A DNA stretch of 31,541 nucleotides from NCBI GenBank assembly GCA_008704415.1, contig VXIS01000440.1:1-31541 (forward strand). Reading direction: 5' to 3'. Positions 9,125 through 19,660 of the stretch are shown here, one piece after another (the stretch's first letter is position 1; each line of letters starts with the position of its first letter). The position numbers were made by a program, and so were the translations under genes. This DNA is from Sphaerosporella brunnea. Taxonomy: Eukaryota > Ascomycota > Pezizomycetes > Pezizales > Pyronemataceae. Below the pieces are notes generated by a model. That model saw nothing but the letters and a program-made list of their open reading frames with translations, searched no databases and was not told the DNA's origin.

Positions 9125-9946
9125 TGTCACGGGTATGGTCACGTGACATGTGCTCTTAGTAGTCAGCTAGGGAATAGAATAGAGTCTGCATAGTGATCGC
9201 TTCAAGAGCACGTGATAGCCGGGTGGCTCCGGATCATAGTAGCTAGCTTGAGTGACGCTGTGGAAGAACTCGGAGATCGGGTGCCTCAGATAGGACGCTA
9301 TCTGAGAAGAGAACCCGATTCGGAGATGACAATAGTATAGGCTATTGTTAGAGCTCTTCCGAGATATCTTCGTTGACCTACCTGTTCCGGGAACTAGCAT
9401 GACGATCGGAGGGGTCAGGAGTGATCAACCGGAAGGCGTTGAGCCGAAAAAGGGAAGAATCACTCGGCCTAGAACCTCCATAGTAAGTATGGTTGTCGCG
9501 TAAGGCATGCGATGCAGAAGATCGGGAGATGGAGCCAACAGGGCTGAGCATCTACCTGCACCACAAGAATACGATCCCAAAGCGGGGCATTCCGTGGGCG
9601 ACACATGTCTATGACTCATGATTTGAAATCAAAGAGTGAGTCATAGGAAGGTGGGGCGATCTCTGTGCGCGCCTTGACGCCCACAGTCGTAGAGACTGTC
9701 GGAAAGCCGAAGCAAGGAGTGAAGGCTGAGTATTACTCAGGGAGACGGTAGTTTCTGGAGCGGCTTCCTACTATAAGTAGGATGGCTTCTGCCCAGCGAA
9801 CCCCTTTATCTTCAGCAAACAAGAACCATCAGTGTCCACCCGACAGAATAGCCCTTAAAATTCTATTGTTTAGGATTTTGCAAAGTCATTTTCCTAAAGT
9901 CATGGGTTCAATTCCACGCCTCTCTGGTAGACAGAGCCGCGTTACA
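9125..9946 (+). repeat. 3' LTR of the inner element (orientation flipped by the inversion)
   Basis: The LTR is 822 bp, from TGTCACGGG to CCGCGTTACA. It shares CACGCCTCTCTGG, GCCGCG and TTGAAATCAA with the LTR at 14453-15276 rather than with its apparent partner at 2370. The base right after it starts AGAAGTCCCTC, reverse-oriented pol sequence, not GCATG. It has its own changes near the TATA box (GGATGGCTTCTGCCCAGCG). Confidence 0.9.
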
Positions 9947-9951
9947 AGAAG
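9947..9951. repeat. Inner target site duplication, inverted copy (AGAAG)
   Basis: AGAAG is the reverse complement of CTTCT found next to the other inner LTR at 15277-15281. In the uninterrupted pol copy CTTCT occurs once, at 7671-7675. An inverted pair of duplications is what an inversion with one breakpoint inside the inserted element would leave. Confidence 0.8.
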
Positions 9952-12153
9952 TCCCTCTTTAACCTCAAACTCCTCTGCTAAATTCGGATCCTGCTTCTCT
10001 ACTGCTTCTCTTGTCTTCAACCAATCTTGGTCTAGCGGCTGCTGCTCTACGCAACGCCTCCAAGAAGGGCTCTGGCAACTGGACCTCTCTGGATCCAGCA
10101 AGCTTGGCAGAGCTCATTACGAGTTGTCCAGGCTTGAAGAAGCTCATCTCGGGAGCTTTACTCCCCTCCTCTGGGGCGTAGTCCCAACGCCTCGATAACA
10201 CATCAGCCTTCGTGTTCTTATCTCCAGGCCGATATATCACCTTGAAGTTAAACTCTGCTAGGTGTTCTGCCCAACGGGCTTGACGTCTTGTCAACACCTT
10301 TGTCGACGCAAAGTACTCCAAGTTCTTGTGATCCGTATACACCGTGATTTCTCCAGCCACTGATTTCAACATATGTTCCCATTCTTGAAATGCTACCACA
10401 ATGGCTAACATTTCCTTGTCATGAATGTCATAGTTGATCTCGGCCGGCTTGAACTTTCGCGAGTGAAAGGCTACTGGGTGTAATCGGACATCATCCTGTA
10501 TCTGGGAGAGGATAGCGGCAAGCGCAAAGTCGCTAGCATCCGTCTCCACGATTGTCTGTCTTTCAGGATGAAAGTGGACTAGGATAGGAGCCTCAATGAA
10601 TTTTCTCTTGAGCTCCTCAAACGCCTGCTGACACTTGGAGGACCACTCGAAGGCTACACCCTTCTTGGTCAACTCCGTCAGTGGCGCAACTATCTTGGAG
10701 AATCCACTAATGAATCTCCTGTAGAAGTTCGCGAATCCTATAAAGGCTTGCACGTCCTTCACCTTCTGAGGTGCCACCCACTCTTGGATGGTCTTAACCT
10801 TACTTGGGGACATTGAAATCCCCTCTGAGGATATCTGGTATCCTAGGTATTCTACTTCCGAGACGTGGAAACAACTCTTCTTTATTGAAGCACACAACCT
10901 TGTCTGCTTCAACTTCTCTAGAACTTTCTTCACAAGCTCTATATGTCTCTCTTCTGTCTCGGAGTAGATGAGTATGTCATCGATATAGACGACTACTCCT
11001 TCATCTAACAGTTCTCGAAGAACTGTGTTGATCATAGCCTGAAAGGTAGCGGGCGCATTGCACAGTCCAAACGGCATGACCAGGTACTCAAACAGCCCAT
11101 ATCGCGTCCTAAACGCTGTCTTCCACTCGTCTCCCTCCGCGATTCGAATGAGATTGTACCCATTCTTTAGGTCCAGCTTAGTGAATATCTTAGCCTTTCC
11201 CAATCGCTCACGAAGTTCTGACATTAGTGGCAGCGGGGTGCGGTCCTTGACTGTCACCTTGTTTAACCCTCGATAGTCGACGCACAAGCGAAGACTTCCA
11301 TCAGGCTTAGGGACGAAGATGATAGGGGCCGCAGCTGCTGACTTGGACTGTCGGATCTTGCCTGACGCAAGTTCCTTGCGGAGGTATTCTCTTAACACCT
11401 CCAACTCTTTTTCTGACAGAGGGTATATGGGCCCATAGGGCGGCACTGCCCCTTCTATCAGTCTAATCTCATGGTCGTATGAGGTGTGGTCAGGAAGACG
11501 ATTGATTTCTTCTTCACTGAACACTGAAGGCCCATTCGCGGTACTGCTCTGGCAGTCTCTCCGCGATGTCACCTCCTTCCTCATCGTGCCAATCTATACT
11601 ATTCACAACCCAAGGCTTGCCCTCTTGAAGTAACTTAACAAAGTTCTTCACAGCTTGCCTTACTGACACTGGGAGGCAATGCTGACGGCAGTACTCACTG
11701 CGCCACTGCATCGTCCCGGTCTGCCAGTCTATGTCCGGGTTGTGCTGTTCTAACCAGGAGATGGGTATATAGCCCGAGACCTCTGTCTCCAGCTGACCTA
11801 TCTCCCAAGTCATTTCTTCTTGGTGCTCCCCAATCCTCATACATAAGAGGTTGGTATAGCGGGCACCAGTCTCTGCTAATGGGGTCCCATCTGCCCCGGT
11901 CACTTGGATGGGAGTGTCTCTTTTTATCCATGGCAACTTATGCTCGAACACAAAGTCTTTATTCAAGATGGGCCCAGAACATCCTGAGTCAATCAAGAAT
12001 CCTTCCTTTGCAACTACGAGACTTGCCATACTCCGTGGTCCACCAAATGTCTGCCACTAGGAACATTCTCTTCCCGTGTCTTGGAGGATCCACTCTAGGC
12101 TTCTTAGGCATTTGCCTTTCTGCCACTACCGTCTTTCTCTTAAGGGGGTTCAT
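9952..12153 (-). pseudogene. pol: Ty3/gypsy pol, minus-strand copy, cut off before integrase
   Basis: The pol ATG is at 12151-12153 (minus). Protease DSGC follows after a one-base insertion near 12007, and the RT-RNase H part is a clean open frame at 9965-11584. That frame has LCVDYRG, YIDD, FGLCNAPATFQ, TDASDF and [10 protein letters not shown], making this the best preserved RT in the window. The frame is offset by one base between the protease and RT parts at about 11527, exactly as in the plus-strand copy. The gene ends where the inner element once inserted (GAGGGACTTCT), and its integrase half lies at 15282-16653 in the other orientation. It is inferred to be a hybrid: inner-copy sequence on the gag side, outer-copy sequence on the RNase H side. 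Confidence 0.88.
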
Positions 12154-12356
12154 GGTTCAGTACGTCTTAGGCCTTTCGACACCTAAGCAAGCGCAACGTC
12201 TTGCTGAACTACGTCTCTGTGGGATACTGGTATGTCTTTTTATCTGTATGCACTCTGCTGACTCTTATATGCCAGCATATTTCGGGTACTAAACCCATCC
12301 TCAGAGAGCCTTTTTCCTTAAGAACGAACTATTTAATTTCAACTATGAAATCCTAA
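12154..12356 (-). promoter_or_regulatory. gag-pol spacer of the minus-strand copy
   Basis: This is the counterpart of 5271-5464. It keeps the spacing, the hairpin (CTTAGG/CCTAAG) and the GAACCATGAACC start context despite several substitutions elsewhere. Conservation in two diverged copies argues that the gap is part of the element and not decay. Confidence 0.4.
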
Positions 12357-14412
12357 CTACAAAGCCCAGATATCCAGATCTGAGTCTTCTCCTTCGGGGA
12401 TCTCCAGGATCCTACCCGACGCAGCTGTAGGGGCCTGAGGCTGCGTGCTAGCAACCTTAGCCTTCTTCTCAGACTTCTCGTCTGAGTCCTCAGCCTTTCT
12501 CTTCTTCGAGCTAGCCACCTTCTGGGTGACTGGCTCCTTAGTGAAGCATTCGAACCAGGAGTGGTTCTTCTTGCCACACTTCAAGCAGAGCTTGTCCTTA
12601 GCTCGCTGATCGAGGACATCCTTAGCTGATGCCCTTAAGCTCGACAGGTCTTATCCTTCCAGGTGCCTGTCTTTCTTTGGCTTGTCCTTGCTGGACGAAG
12701 CCTTGTCTGTGGGTTTGGAAGCCGGGTTGGGCTTTGAACCCTGTCCCTTCTCCTTCCCAGTTGCTCTTGCCACCTTGACTGGTGGACTTCTTGTGGTGCC
12801 GTTCCCAATCTTCAAGGACATGGCCCATGTCTCGCAACATGGCCATCTGGGCACTCACATCGTTGGGCTTAGGCTGAACCTTAGCCCAATCCTTGGACAG
12901 TTCTTCGGACAGCCCCTCCTTGAGCTTATCCTTGACCATGTCCCCTACGTAACCAGTGATCCACATCAATCTGGTTACCTCATCCAGGAAGGCATCAATG
13001 CCGGCTGTCTGCCGCAACTTCTGCCATTCCTGTACTGCCTTGTCACGATTGACACGGCCGCCGAACGAGGCCCTAAGGCTAGCCTCAAATCTCTCCCAGG
13101 TGGCGAAGCTGGGGTCATTGATCCAGAATCCTCTGACACGGATCGACTCCTTTCGATCTATGTTGATTTTGTAGGTGGCGAACCAGTCGTACGCCGCCTC
13201 TTCCATCAACAATCCTGCCAAGAGGATCTTGGTGAGGTCGTCTGGGTAAGACCTCGGGTTGAGCCTGAAGTATGAGTCCAGGCTCGATAGGAACCGGTTA
13301 AGGTCTCGTTCCTTGCCCTTGAAGGGCTTTGGTTCGGGCACCTTAATCGACCTTGGCTGTTGCTCAGCCTCTATGTGGGGCCTTGGATTGGCCCCAAGCT
13401 CCTTGATGATTTGGCGACGGTGCCACTTCTTCCAGCGTATGGGCTGTCGCTGGAGATCTGGTTCGGGGTCGGAATCGTCGTCATCATCGTCATCGGAATC
13501 TCCTGGTGGAGGCGGTCCTCCACTGATTCCTCCTCTTCTACCTCCAGAGCCACCAGCGCCTCCTGCACCAGCCGGCTCTGGACTCTCAATCCTCCTAACG
13601 GGGCTTTCCATACCCCTCGACTGACTATCTCCTCCTTCCACCTCTCCTGATATTCCCAATCCTTGTGTTCCACCTGGCCGGACAGCAGCTCCTCTCATCA
13701 TGTACTGTCGAGGAGTCGGGGGTGCTGAGGGTATTGGCGTCTGGTGGATTACCGGTCGCTTGCTTCGCTTAGCAACTCCCTTTTTCGCTTTCGGCTTTGT
13801 AAGCCAATCGGGGTCCGTCAGCGGAGTTGTCCGCGATGGAACTTTGCGGACAATCCTGAGGGGTACGTGCGAGGCTTGCGACGATTGCGGTGGGATGGGG
13901 GGAACGGAGGCAGCTTCTCGGTATTCGGCCTGCGTCCAGTGACTCTTGGCCGCTTCTTCCTCCAGGAGACCGCTGAGGTCCCAGAGGGTGACTGGGGTTG
14001 GCTCCCAGTCCATCTGATCAGCCTGCAAGGTCGTCTTGCTCGGCTAACCGACTGAGCTCTTGGTACATGAGCTGGACATGTTGCTGCATCTCAGCAATTG
14101 CCATCTCATGAAGCCTACGAGTAGCCTCTTGCTGCTCGACTATCCGTGCGAGCACAGTGTAGCGCTCCACGGACCTGATCCTTGACTAACTCAAAGACCA
14201 ACTCTTGGATCTGCTGAAACAGCTGATCCATGTTTGCCGCGGAGTCGATAGACTCCGGGACATCTTTCGCTGCAACTCCCTAAGATGAGGGAAGCGAACT
14301 TCTCTGAGGGTTTCTAACTATGAGGCGACGGCTTGTCGGCCTCAGGATACTGCTGGGGGTTCCACTCGAGGAGCGGAACCTGGGGGGTCGGCTCGATGGT
14401 GATAGATGCCAT
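12357..14412 (-). pseudogene. gag: Ty3/gypsy gag, minus-strand copy, frameshifted
   Basis: The start ATG is at 14410-14412 and the stop TAG at 12357-12359. A long open part (12622-14028) carries the acidic linker and the capsid domain. The zinc knuckle is complete here (CLKC then HSWFEC), unlike the plus copy, and the C terminus reads through to DIWAL. Breaks: inserted bases in the first 150 bp (near 14330 and 14290), small indels near 12655, and CAA changed to TAA after KGIS at about 12622, followed by an extra G. The protein is therefore not made in full. Confidence 0.85.
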
Positions 14413-14452
14413 TATTGAGGATGCCAGGCGACAGGAATTCTTAAAATTCTGA

Positions 14453-15276
14453 TGTAACGCGGCTCTGTCTACCAGAGAGGCGTGGAATTGAACCCGTGAC
14501 TTTGGGAAACTGACTTGCAAAATCCTAAACAATAGAATTTTAAGGGCTATTCTGTCGGGTGGACACTAATGGTTCTTGTTGCTGAAGATAAAGGGGTTCT
14601 CTCGGCGGAAGCAATCCTACTTATAGTAGAACGCCGCTCCAGAGACTACCGTCTCCCTGAGTAATACTCAGCCTTCACTCCTTGCTGGCTTTCCGACAGT
14701 CTCTACGACTGTGGGCGTCAAGGCGCGCACAGAGATCGCCCCACCTTCCTATGACTCACTCTTTGATTTCAAATCATGAGTCATAGACTATGGGTCGCAC
14801 CCGGAATACCCCACTTCGTACAGGGTCGTATTCTCGTGTCGCAGGTAGATGCTCAGCCCTATTGGCTCCATCTCCCGATCTTCTGCGTCGCATGCCTTAC
14901 GCGACAACCATACTTACTATGGAGGTTCTAGGCCGAGTGATTCTTCCCTTTTTCGGCTCTAACGCCTTCCGGTTGATCACTCCTGACCCCTCCGATCGTC
15001 ATGCTAGTTCCCGGAACAGGTAGGTCAACGAAGATATCTCGGAAGAGCTCTAACAATAGCCTATACTATTGTCATCTCCGAATCGTGTTCTCTTCTCAAA
15101 TAGCGTCCTATCTGAGGCACCCGATCTCCGAGTTCTTCCATAGTGTCACTCAAGCTAGCTACTATGATCCGGAGCCACCCGGCTATCACGTGCCCTTGAA
15201 GAGATCACTATGCAGACTCTATTCCATTCCCTAGCTGACTACTAAGAGCACATGTCACGTGACCATACCCGTGACA
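14453..15276 (-). repeat. 5' LTR of the inner element
   Basis: The LTR is 824 bp in reverse orientation (plus strand reads TGTAACGCGG to CCCGTGACA). Its diagnostic bases match the LTR at 9125-9946. It is followed at 15277 by CTTCT and then by plus-strand pol. The Gcn4-type pair (14749-14786), E-box and TATA box are present. Confidence 0.9.
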
Positions 15277-15281
15277 CTTCT
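15277..15281. repeat. Inner target site duplication, direct copy (CTTCT)
   Basis: CTTCT abuts the LTR end CCCGTGACA and continues into GTTCTACGAGAATAG, the same order as in the intact pol copy at 7671-7690. It marks the right edge of the inner insertion. Confidence 0.8.
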
Positions 15282-16653
15282 GTTCTACGAGAATAGATGG
15301 GTAATCCCTCATAACCCACAGCTCAGGCTACGGATCTTGTAAGAGAATCATGACTCCAAGGCAGCAGGCCACTTTGGACAGTTCAAGACCGCAGAAAGGA
15401 TGAAGCAGAACATTCTCTGGTCTAGGATGGACGAGGACGTGCGAGATTATGTTAGAAGCTGTGACACTTGTCAGAGAGATAAGACCAGCAGGCATAAGAA
15501 GTATGGGCTGTTACAGCCCTTAGAGATTCCGTACCGTCCGTGGAAGTCTATCTCGATGGACTTCATAGTGGCATTGCCAGAGTCAGACGGCTACACCCAG
15601 GTGTGGGTAATAGTAGACCGTCTCACCAAGATGGCGCACTTCATTCCGTTGAAGACGAATGAAGAGACCCCAGTACAAGAGTTAGCAAAGCTCTTCGCAA
15701 AGGAAATTTGGAGGCTCCATGGCCTACCCTCAGAGATAGTATCCGATAGGGATGCGAAGTTCACGTCGCACTTCTGGAAGGAGTTGATGGAACATTTGGA
15801 CGTCAAGTTGTCTATGTCCACAGCTTTCCATCCACAGACCGATGGACAAACTGAGAGAGTCAACTCGGTGTTGGAGCAGTATGTCAGACACTACTGTTCC
15901 TTCCAGCAGGACGACTGGGTAGACCTGTTGCCGATGGCAGAATTTGCCTATAATACGGCAGTCTCCGAGACTACCAAGATGTCTCCGTTTCAGGCGAACT
16001 ATATGTTCCAGCCAGAGACACAGTGGATCAAGCCAGCCGAAGGGCAGGAATGGTCCAACCCAGCAAGCGAGCTGTTGCTCACACGCTGGAAGGGAATCTT
16101 GGAGTTCCTGAAAGAGAACATCTATCAAGCACAGACACGGAATGGCAAAGTGGCATGACGCGAAAGCGCAAAGCCAGCCTTCGTTCAAAGGTGGGAGATA
16201 ATGGTGATGATAGACGCTCGCAACATACGGACAAAGAGGCCCTCAAAGAAGCTTGATCACAAAAAGATCGGGCCGTTCCCAATCATAAAGTTGATAGGGA
16301 AACGAGCGGTGAAGGTCCGGTTGCCTCCAGCTATGGAGATGCATCCAGTCTATCATGTGTCCTTGGTGGAGCCATACAGGGAGTCAAAGCTTCCTGGAAG
16401 ACACCAAAGTCCACCTCCTCCCGAAGGAGATAGATGGAGAGAAGTACTGGGTGGTCGACAAGATCGCCAAAAGCAGGCTCAACCGGCAGAAGAAGAGGGT
16501 TGAGTACTTGGTGTTCTGGAAAGGCTATCCTCCAGAGGAAGCCACGTGGGAAGCCATGGGAGCACTTAGGAAGGTGACGAAACTGTCAGCCGTATGCTCA
16601 AGGAGTTCCATGAAAGATATCCCCGACAGGCGAGGGATAGTAGAATGAAATGA
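15282..16653 (+). pseudogene. Pol 3' part of the outer element: integrase and chromodomain
   Basis: This is the right-hand piece of the interrupted outer pol. An open run at 15400-16158 includes CDTC of the zinc finger and the DDE core. Counted from the Met at 15400, Asp 54 (SMDF), Asp 116 (SDRD) and Glu 152 (QTERVN) give the expected 35-residue spacing. The integrase core is better kept than in the other copy. Faults: TAA at 15340-15342 where the other copy has CAA, an extra A near 16141 that ends the frame at 16158, an extra base near 16202, and further shifts before the chromodomain (about 16440-16610). The stop matching the other copy is at 16651-16653. Its 5' half lies, inverted, at 9947 and beyond. 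Confidence 0.88.
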
Positions 16654-16720
16654 AGGATTTCCTTGGTTAGATTCCTTACACTTAAAAATTGGAAGTTAGT
16701 ATCTCGAGACGAGATTAGTT

Positions 16721-16730
16721 AGGAGGGGAG
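16721..16730 (+). other. Polypurine tract of the outer element
   Basis: AGGAGGGGAG followed by TAA stands immediately before the outer 3' LTR, as at 9112-9121. Confidence 0.65.
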
Positions 16731-16733
16731 TAA

Positions 16734-17553
16734 TGTCACGGGTATGGTCACGTGACATGTGCTCTAAGTAGTCAGCTAGGGGAATAGAATAGAGTCTGCA
16801 TAGTGATCACCTCGAGGGCACGTGATAGCCGGGTGGCTCCGGATCATAGTAGCTAGCTTGAGTGACGCTATGGAAGAACTCGGAGATCGGGTGCCTCAGG
16901 TAGGACGCTACCTGGGAAGAGCATCCGGTTCGGAGATGACAATAGTATAGGCTATTGTTAGAGCTCTTCCGAGATATCTTCGTTGACCTGCCTGTTCCAG
17001 GAACTAGCCTGACGATCGGAGGGGTCAGGAGTGATCAACCGGAAGGCGTAGAGCCGAAAAAGGGAAGAATCACTCGGCCTAGAACCTCCATAGTAAGTGT
17101 GGTTGTTGCGTAAGGCATGCGACGCAGAAGATCGGGAGATGGAGCCAATAGGGCTGAGCATCTTCCTGCAACACGAGAATACAACGCTTACGGAGCGGGG
17201 TATCCGGGTGCGACCCATGTCTATGACTCATGATTTGGAATCAAAGAGTGAGTCATAGGAAGGTGGGGCGATCTCTGTGCGCGCCTTGACGCCCGCAGTC
17301 GTAGAGACTGTCGGAAAGCCAGCAAGGAGTAAAGGCTGAGTAATTACTCAGGGAGACGGTAGTCTCTGGAGCGGCGTTCTACTATAAGTAGGATTGCTTC
17401 CGCCGAGAGAACCCCTTTATCTTCAGCAACAAGAACCATTAGTGTCCACCCGACAAGATAGCCCTTAAAATTCTATTGTTTAGGATTTTGCCTTGCTTTC
17501 CCAAGGTCACGAGTTCAATTCCACGACACTCTGGTAGACAGAGCCTCGTTACA
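16734..17553 (+). repeat. 3' LTR of the outer element
   Basis: The LTR is 820 bp, from TGTCACGGG to CCTCGTTACA. It shares CACGACACTCTGG, ACAACGCTTACGGAGCGGGG and TTGGAATCAA with the LTR at 2370-3181. It is followed by GCATG, the outer duplication. Its U3 hairpin carries the compensatory G-C pair described for 2530-2551. Confidence 0.9.
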
Positions 17554-17558
17554 GCATG
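17554..17558. repeat. Target site duplication of the outer element (right), GCATG
   Basis: This is an exact repeat of 2365-2369 directly after the GTTACA end of the last LTR. Confidence 0.85.
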
Positions 17559-17778
17559 CTGTCTTGCTGGGTTCCCCTGGGTGCCGTCGAGGTGCGACAG
17601 GAAGCCGTCGGGGGCCGTAGGAATCCGATGGATTCCCAGGCCCGGAACAGCTATTGACAATTTCACAATGTGATACTGTAGGTCTGGTAAAAGCCATGCC
17701 GTACTAAAGAGCAAGTTACAAGAAACATTCAAACATTCTCAATGAACCAGATTGAAAGAAACATAAAGAGATTTCCAA

Positions 17779-19308
17779 TTACAGCCTTCCAGTCCGCTTA
17801 ATCTCTGCCAACAGTTTGCGTGCCATCCAGTTCCAGTAGTACGCCATGCGATCGGTATCGCCGGTGGAGTGTCTCAACACGCGATCCACCCACATAGCAT
17901 CCTGATCGGCACCAGCGGGCACCTTGGCATCCACTAGTGTCCTCACACACTCAGTCGGAGTTGGTGACGGCTTGCCTAGTAAGTTGGGCTGCGCCCTGAG
18001 CCCCTCCGAAGTTAGGATTGCTAGGCACAATACCTGACCTCCAGCGAAGCCCTGAGGGCTGAAACGTCTGCTTACTGACACGAAATTCTGCATCAGGGAT
18101 AGGTAATCCCCCCACCGGGGTTGGATCGCATGGAAAACATGTCAGACATAATGGAAAAGATATGTCCACAGATCGTAAACCTCTGGAACAAACCTTGGCA
18201 CGTTCTGGGCCAACTGAGAGAACAGCTGGTGGTTACCAGTTTTGATGATGGTGAGCCAACGGGTCTCCGTCAACTGCGCCCCTGCCTCCAGCAACATCTG
18301 CACAGTTCGAAAGCTATGTAGCGAGTCTTGCGCCACCAGGCATGCGATGACATAGCTCATTTGGTCCTGCTGATATGTAATCCAGGGCATGCAACGCAGA
18401 AGCACACGTAGGATGGAGAGGGGCAAGACGACCGTCGCCCTGATCAACGATGTGAGCCAGTGAACGCCATGACAGAGCTGAATATTGTGGATTGGGCAAC
18501 GCTCCAGTATGATGAGCACACGCAGAACGTCCACTTCTGTGCGGCCAGGAAACAGGAAGCCCAGCACGTCCAGACAGAAAGGAGTCGGTGCATCCAATGG
18601 GAGCTGCGGAGGCGCTGAAAAAATCGCACCTAGCGCGGCAGGAGCATGTTGGGCGTACCAAATCGTCAGCCATCTCACGGCATGCGGCTGTGCATACAGG
18701 CAGGCGTAATGACATGGCGTCGGATATGTAGTCAGGAGTCCGTGTACGAGTTTAGCAGCGTTCTTGCAGGATGTTACCCAGTCGAGGAGGAGCTTCAAAA
18801 CTGTGACCTTCCCTAAAGCTGCCGCTGCATTGAGGACGCCCACGGCATCGCCTGGGTGATGGAGGCCCCAGACTAGCGGCACGATGCGATCCCAGCCCAG
18901 AGCAGGCGGTGGCAGCACGTGTTCCTCACTGTTGCCACGCACGCGGGTGCAGCCCTACACTTGTGTGTATTCACTTTCCTTACCGAAAGTCAGAACATCC
19001 ACGCTGCATCGTAAGCGCAGAGACTGTAAACCTGTGGTCAGGGCCATGGTGAGGAGTCAGGGCTTTGAGCCTGGCATCCGCGAGATATAGTAAGGCAGCA
19101 ACTTGCGGCTTGTTGCGCCAGCAACCGCGAGGGCCATTGATACCTGGTCTTCGCTCATGTGGCTGGCGATGTCCAATTGCAACTCTCCAGGAAGAATTAA
19201 AAAGTGCGAACAGGCCGCGGCAAATGTCACATGGTGTGGTGGAGATATACCTGGGGTTGTCTGCTGTCCTATGGACGTCCGAGCTGCTGGATTTGCTGAA
19301 GTCGCCAT
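17779..19308 (-). CDS. Probable F-box and ankyrin-like protein, multi-exon
   Basis: Three coding blocks lie on the minus strand. Block 1 (19057-19308) starts with ATG and has an F-box near residues 37-75 (FLILPGELQLDIASHM to SRKLLPYY), the Skp1-binding module of SCF ubiquitin ligases. Block 2 (18148-18954) has weak ankyrin-like helices, such as NAAAALGKVTVLKLLLDWV, TPCHYACLYAQPHAVRWL and TVQMLLEAGA. Block 3 (17779-18087) ends at the stop. A 60-bp intron (18088-18147, GT to CAG, branch-like CTGAT) joins blocks 2 and 3 in frame. A TAG acceptor at 18955-18957 precedes block 2, but the donor between blocks 1 and 2 is unclear: the exact exon edges are unknown and a frameshift is possible. It may be a substrate adaptor. 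Such families are large and variable in ascomycetes. Confidence 0.55.
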
Positions 19309-19660
19309 ATTAGTCGGTTATGAATCCTTCAGCACTGTTTTTAACGAAAATCGCGGCTTTTATGCGCAAGATTCCGTCGTCATGTGACCCACCAACGCAT
19401 TTGAGAGGGTTTAACCCGCGGGTTTACCCTGCCTAGGATGGACTATGCAGGGGTTCTAATAGTCCGGCCAGTCCGGCTTTTATTCTCCCCAGAAACGGAC
19501 TGTTTGAAACGGGCTTTTGAACTTCCGGCCTGTCTTTTTGCATCGAGACCCCGGTGGCTACAGGGCCCGATCAGGGCAAGAAAATTCCGGTGCCTACAGT
19601 GCCCGCCAGGTATCTGCTAAAAAATTACTCTAACAAACCGGAAAGAACTACAGAAAGAAA
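19309..19660. other. Spacer without recognisable gene
   Basis: It includes a dyad around 19412-19431 (GGTTTAACCCGCGGGTTTA). The end (about 19600-19660) resembles 405-450 (CCCGCCAGG followed by a T/A-rich run and GGAAAGAA), hinting that the dispersed repeat is longer than the block annotated. No coding signal was found. Confidence 0.3.

Larger units (their letters stand above)
2370..17553 (+). mobile_element. Composite Ty3/gypsy chromodomain retrotransposon locus: nested inverted copy followed by inversion
   Basis: The whole 15.2-kb block is bounded by TGTCAC and GTTACA ends and by GCATG on both sides, so it entered as one element that later grew. Order of parts: LTR 2370-3181 (+), gag and pol 3222-9044 (+), LTR 9125-9946 (+), pol and gag 9952-14412 (-), LTR 14453-15276 (-), pol 3' end 15282-16653 (+), LTR 16734-17553 (+). 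The uninterrupted pol sequence at 7661-7690 shows that 9951 down to 9947 and 15277 onward were once adjacent, with CTTCT now on both sides. This supports insertion of a second copy into the pol of the first in opposite orientation, then inversion by recombination between the two inverted copies. Confidence 0.85.

Noticed and set aside
9782..10198. 138-codon plus frame at the LTR/pol junction
   Set aside because: It spans the LTR end and antisense pol and is created by the inversion junction.
12682..13624. Long plus-strand frames across the minus gag
   Set aside because: They are antisense to the capsid region and have counterparts opposite the plus-strand gag.
19405..19440. Telomere-like repeat
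   Set aside because: It is a single GGTTTAACCC dyad, not a tandem of a telomeric unit.
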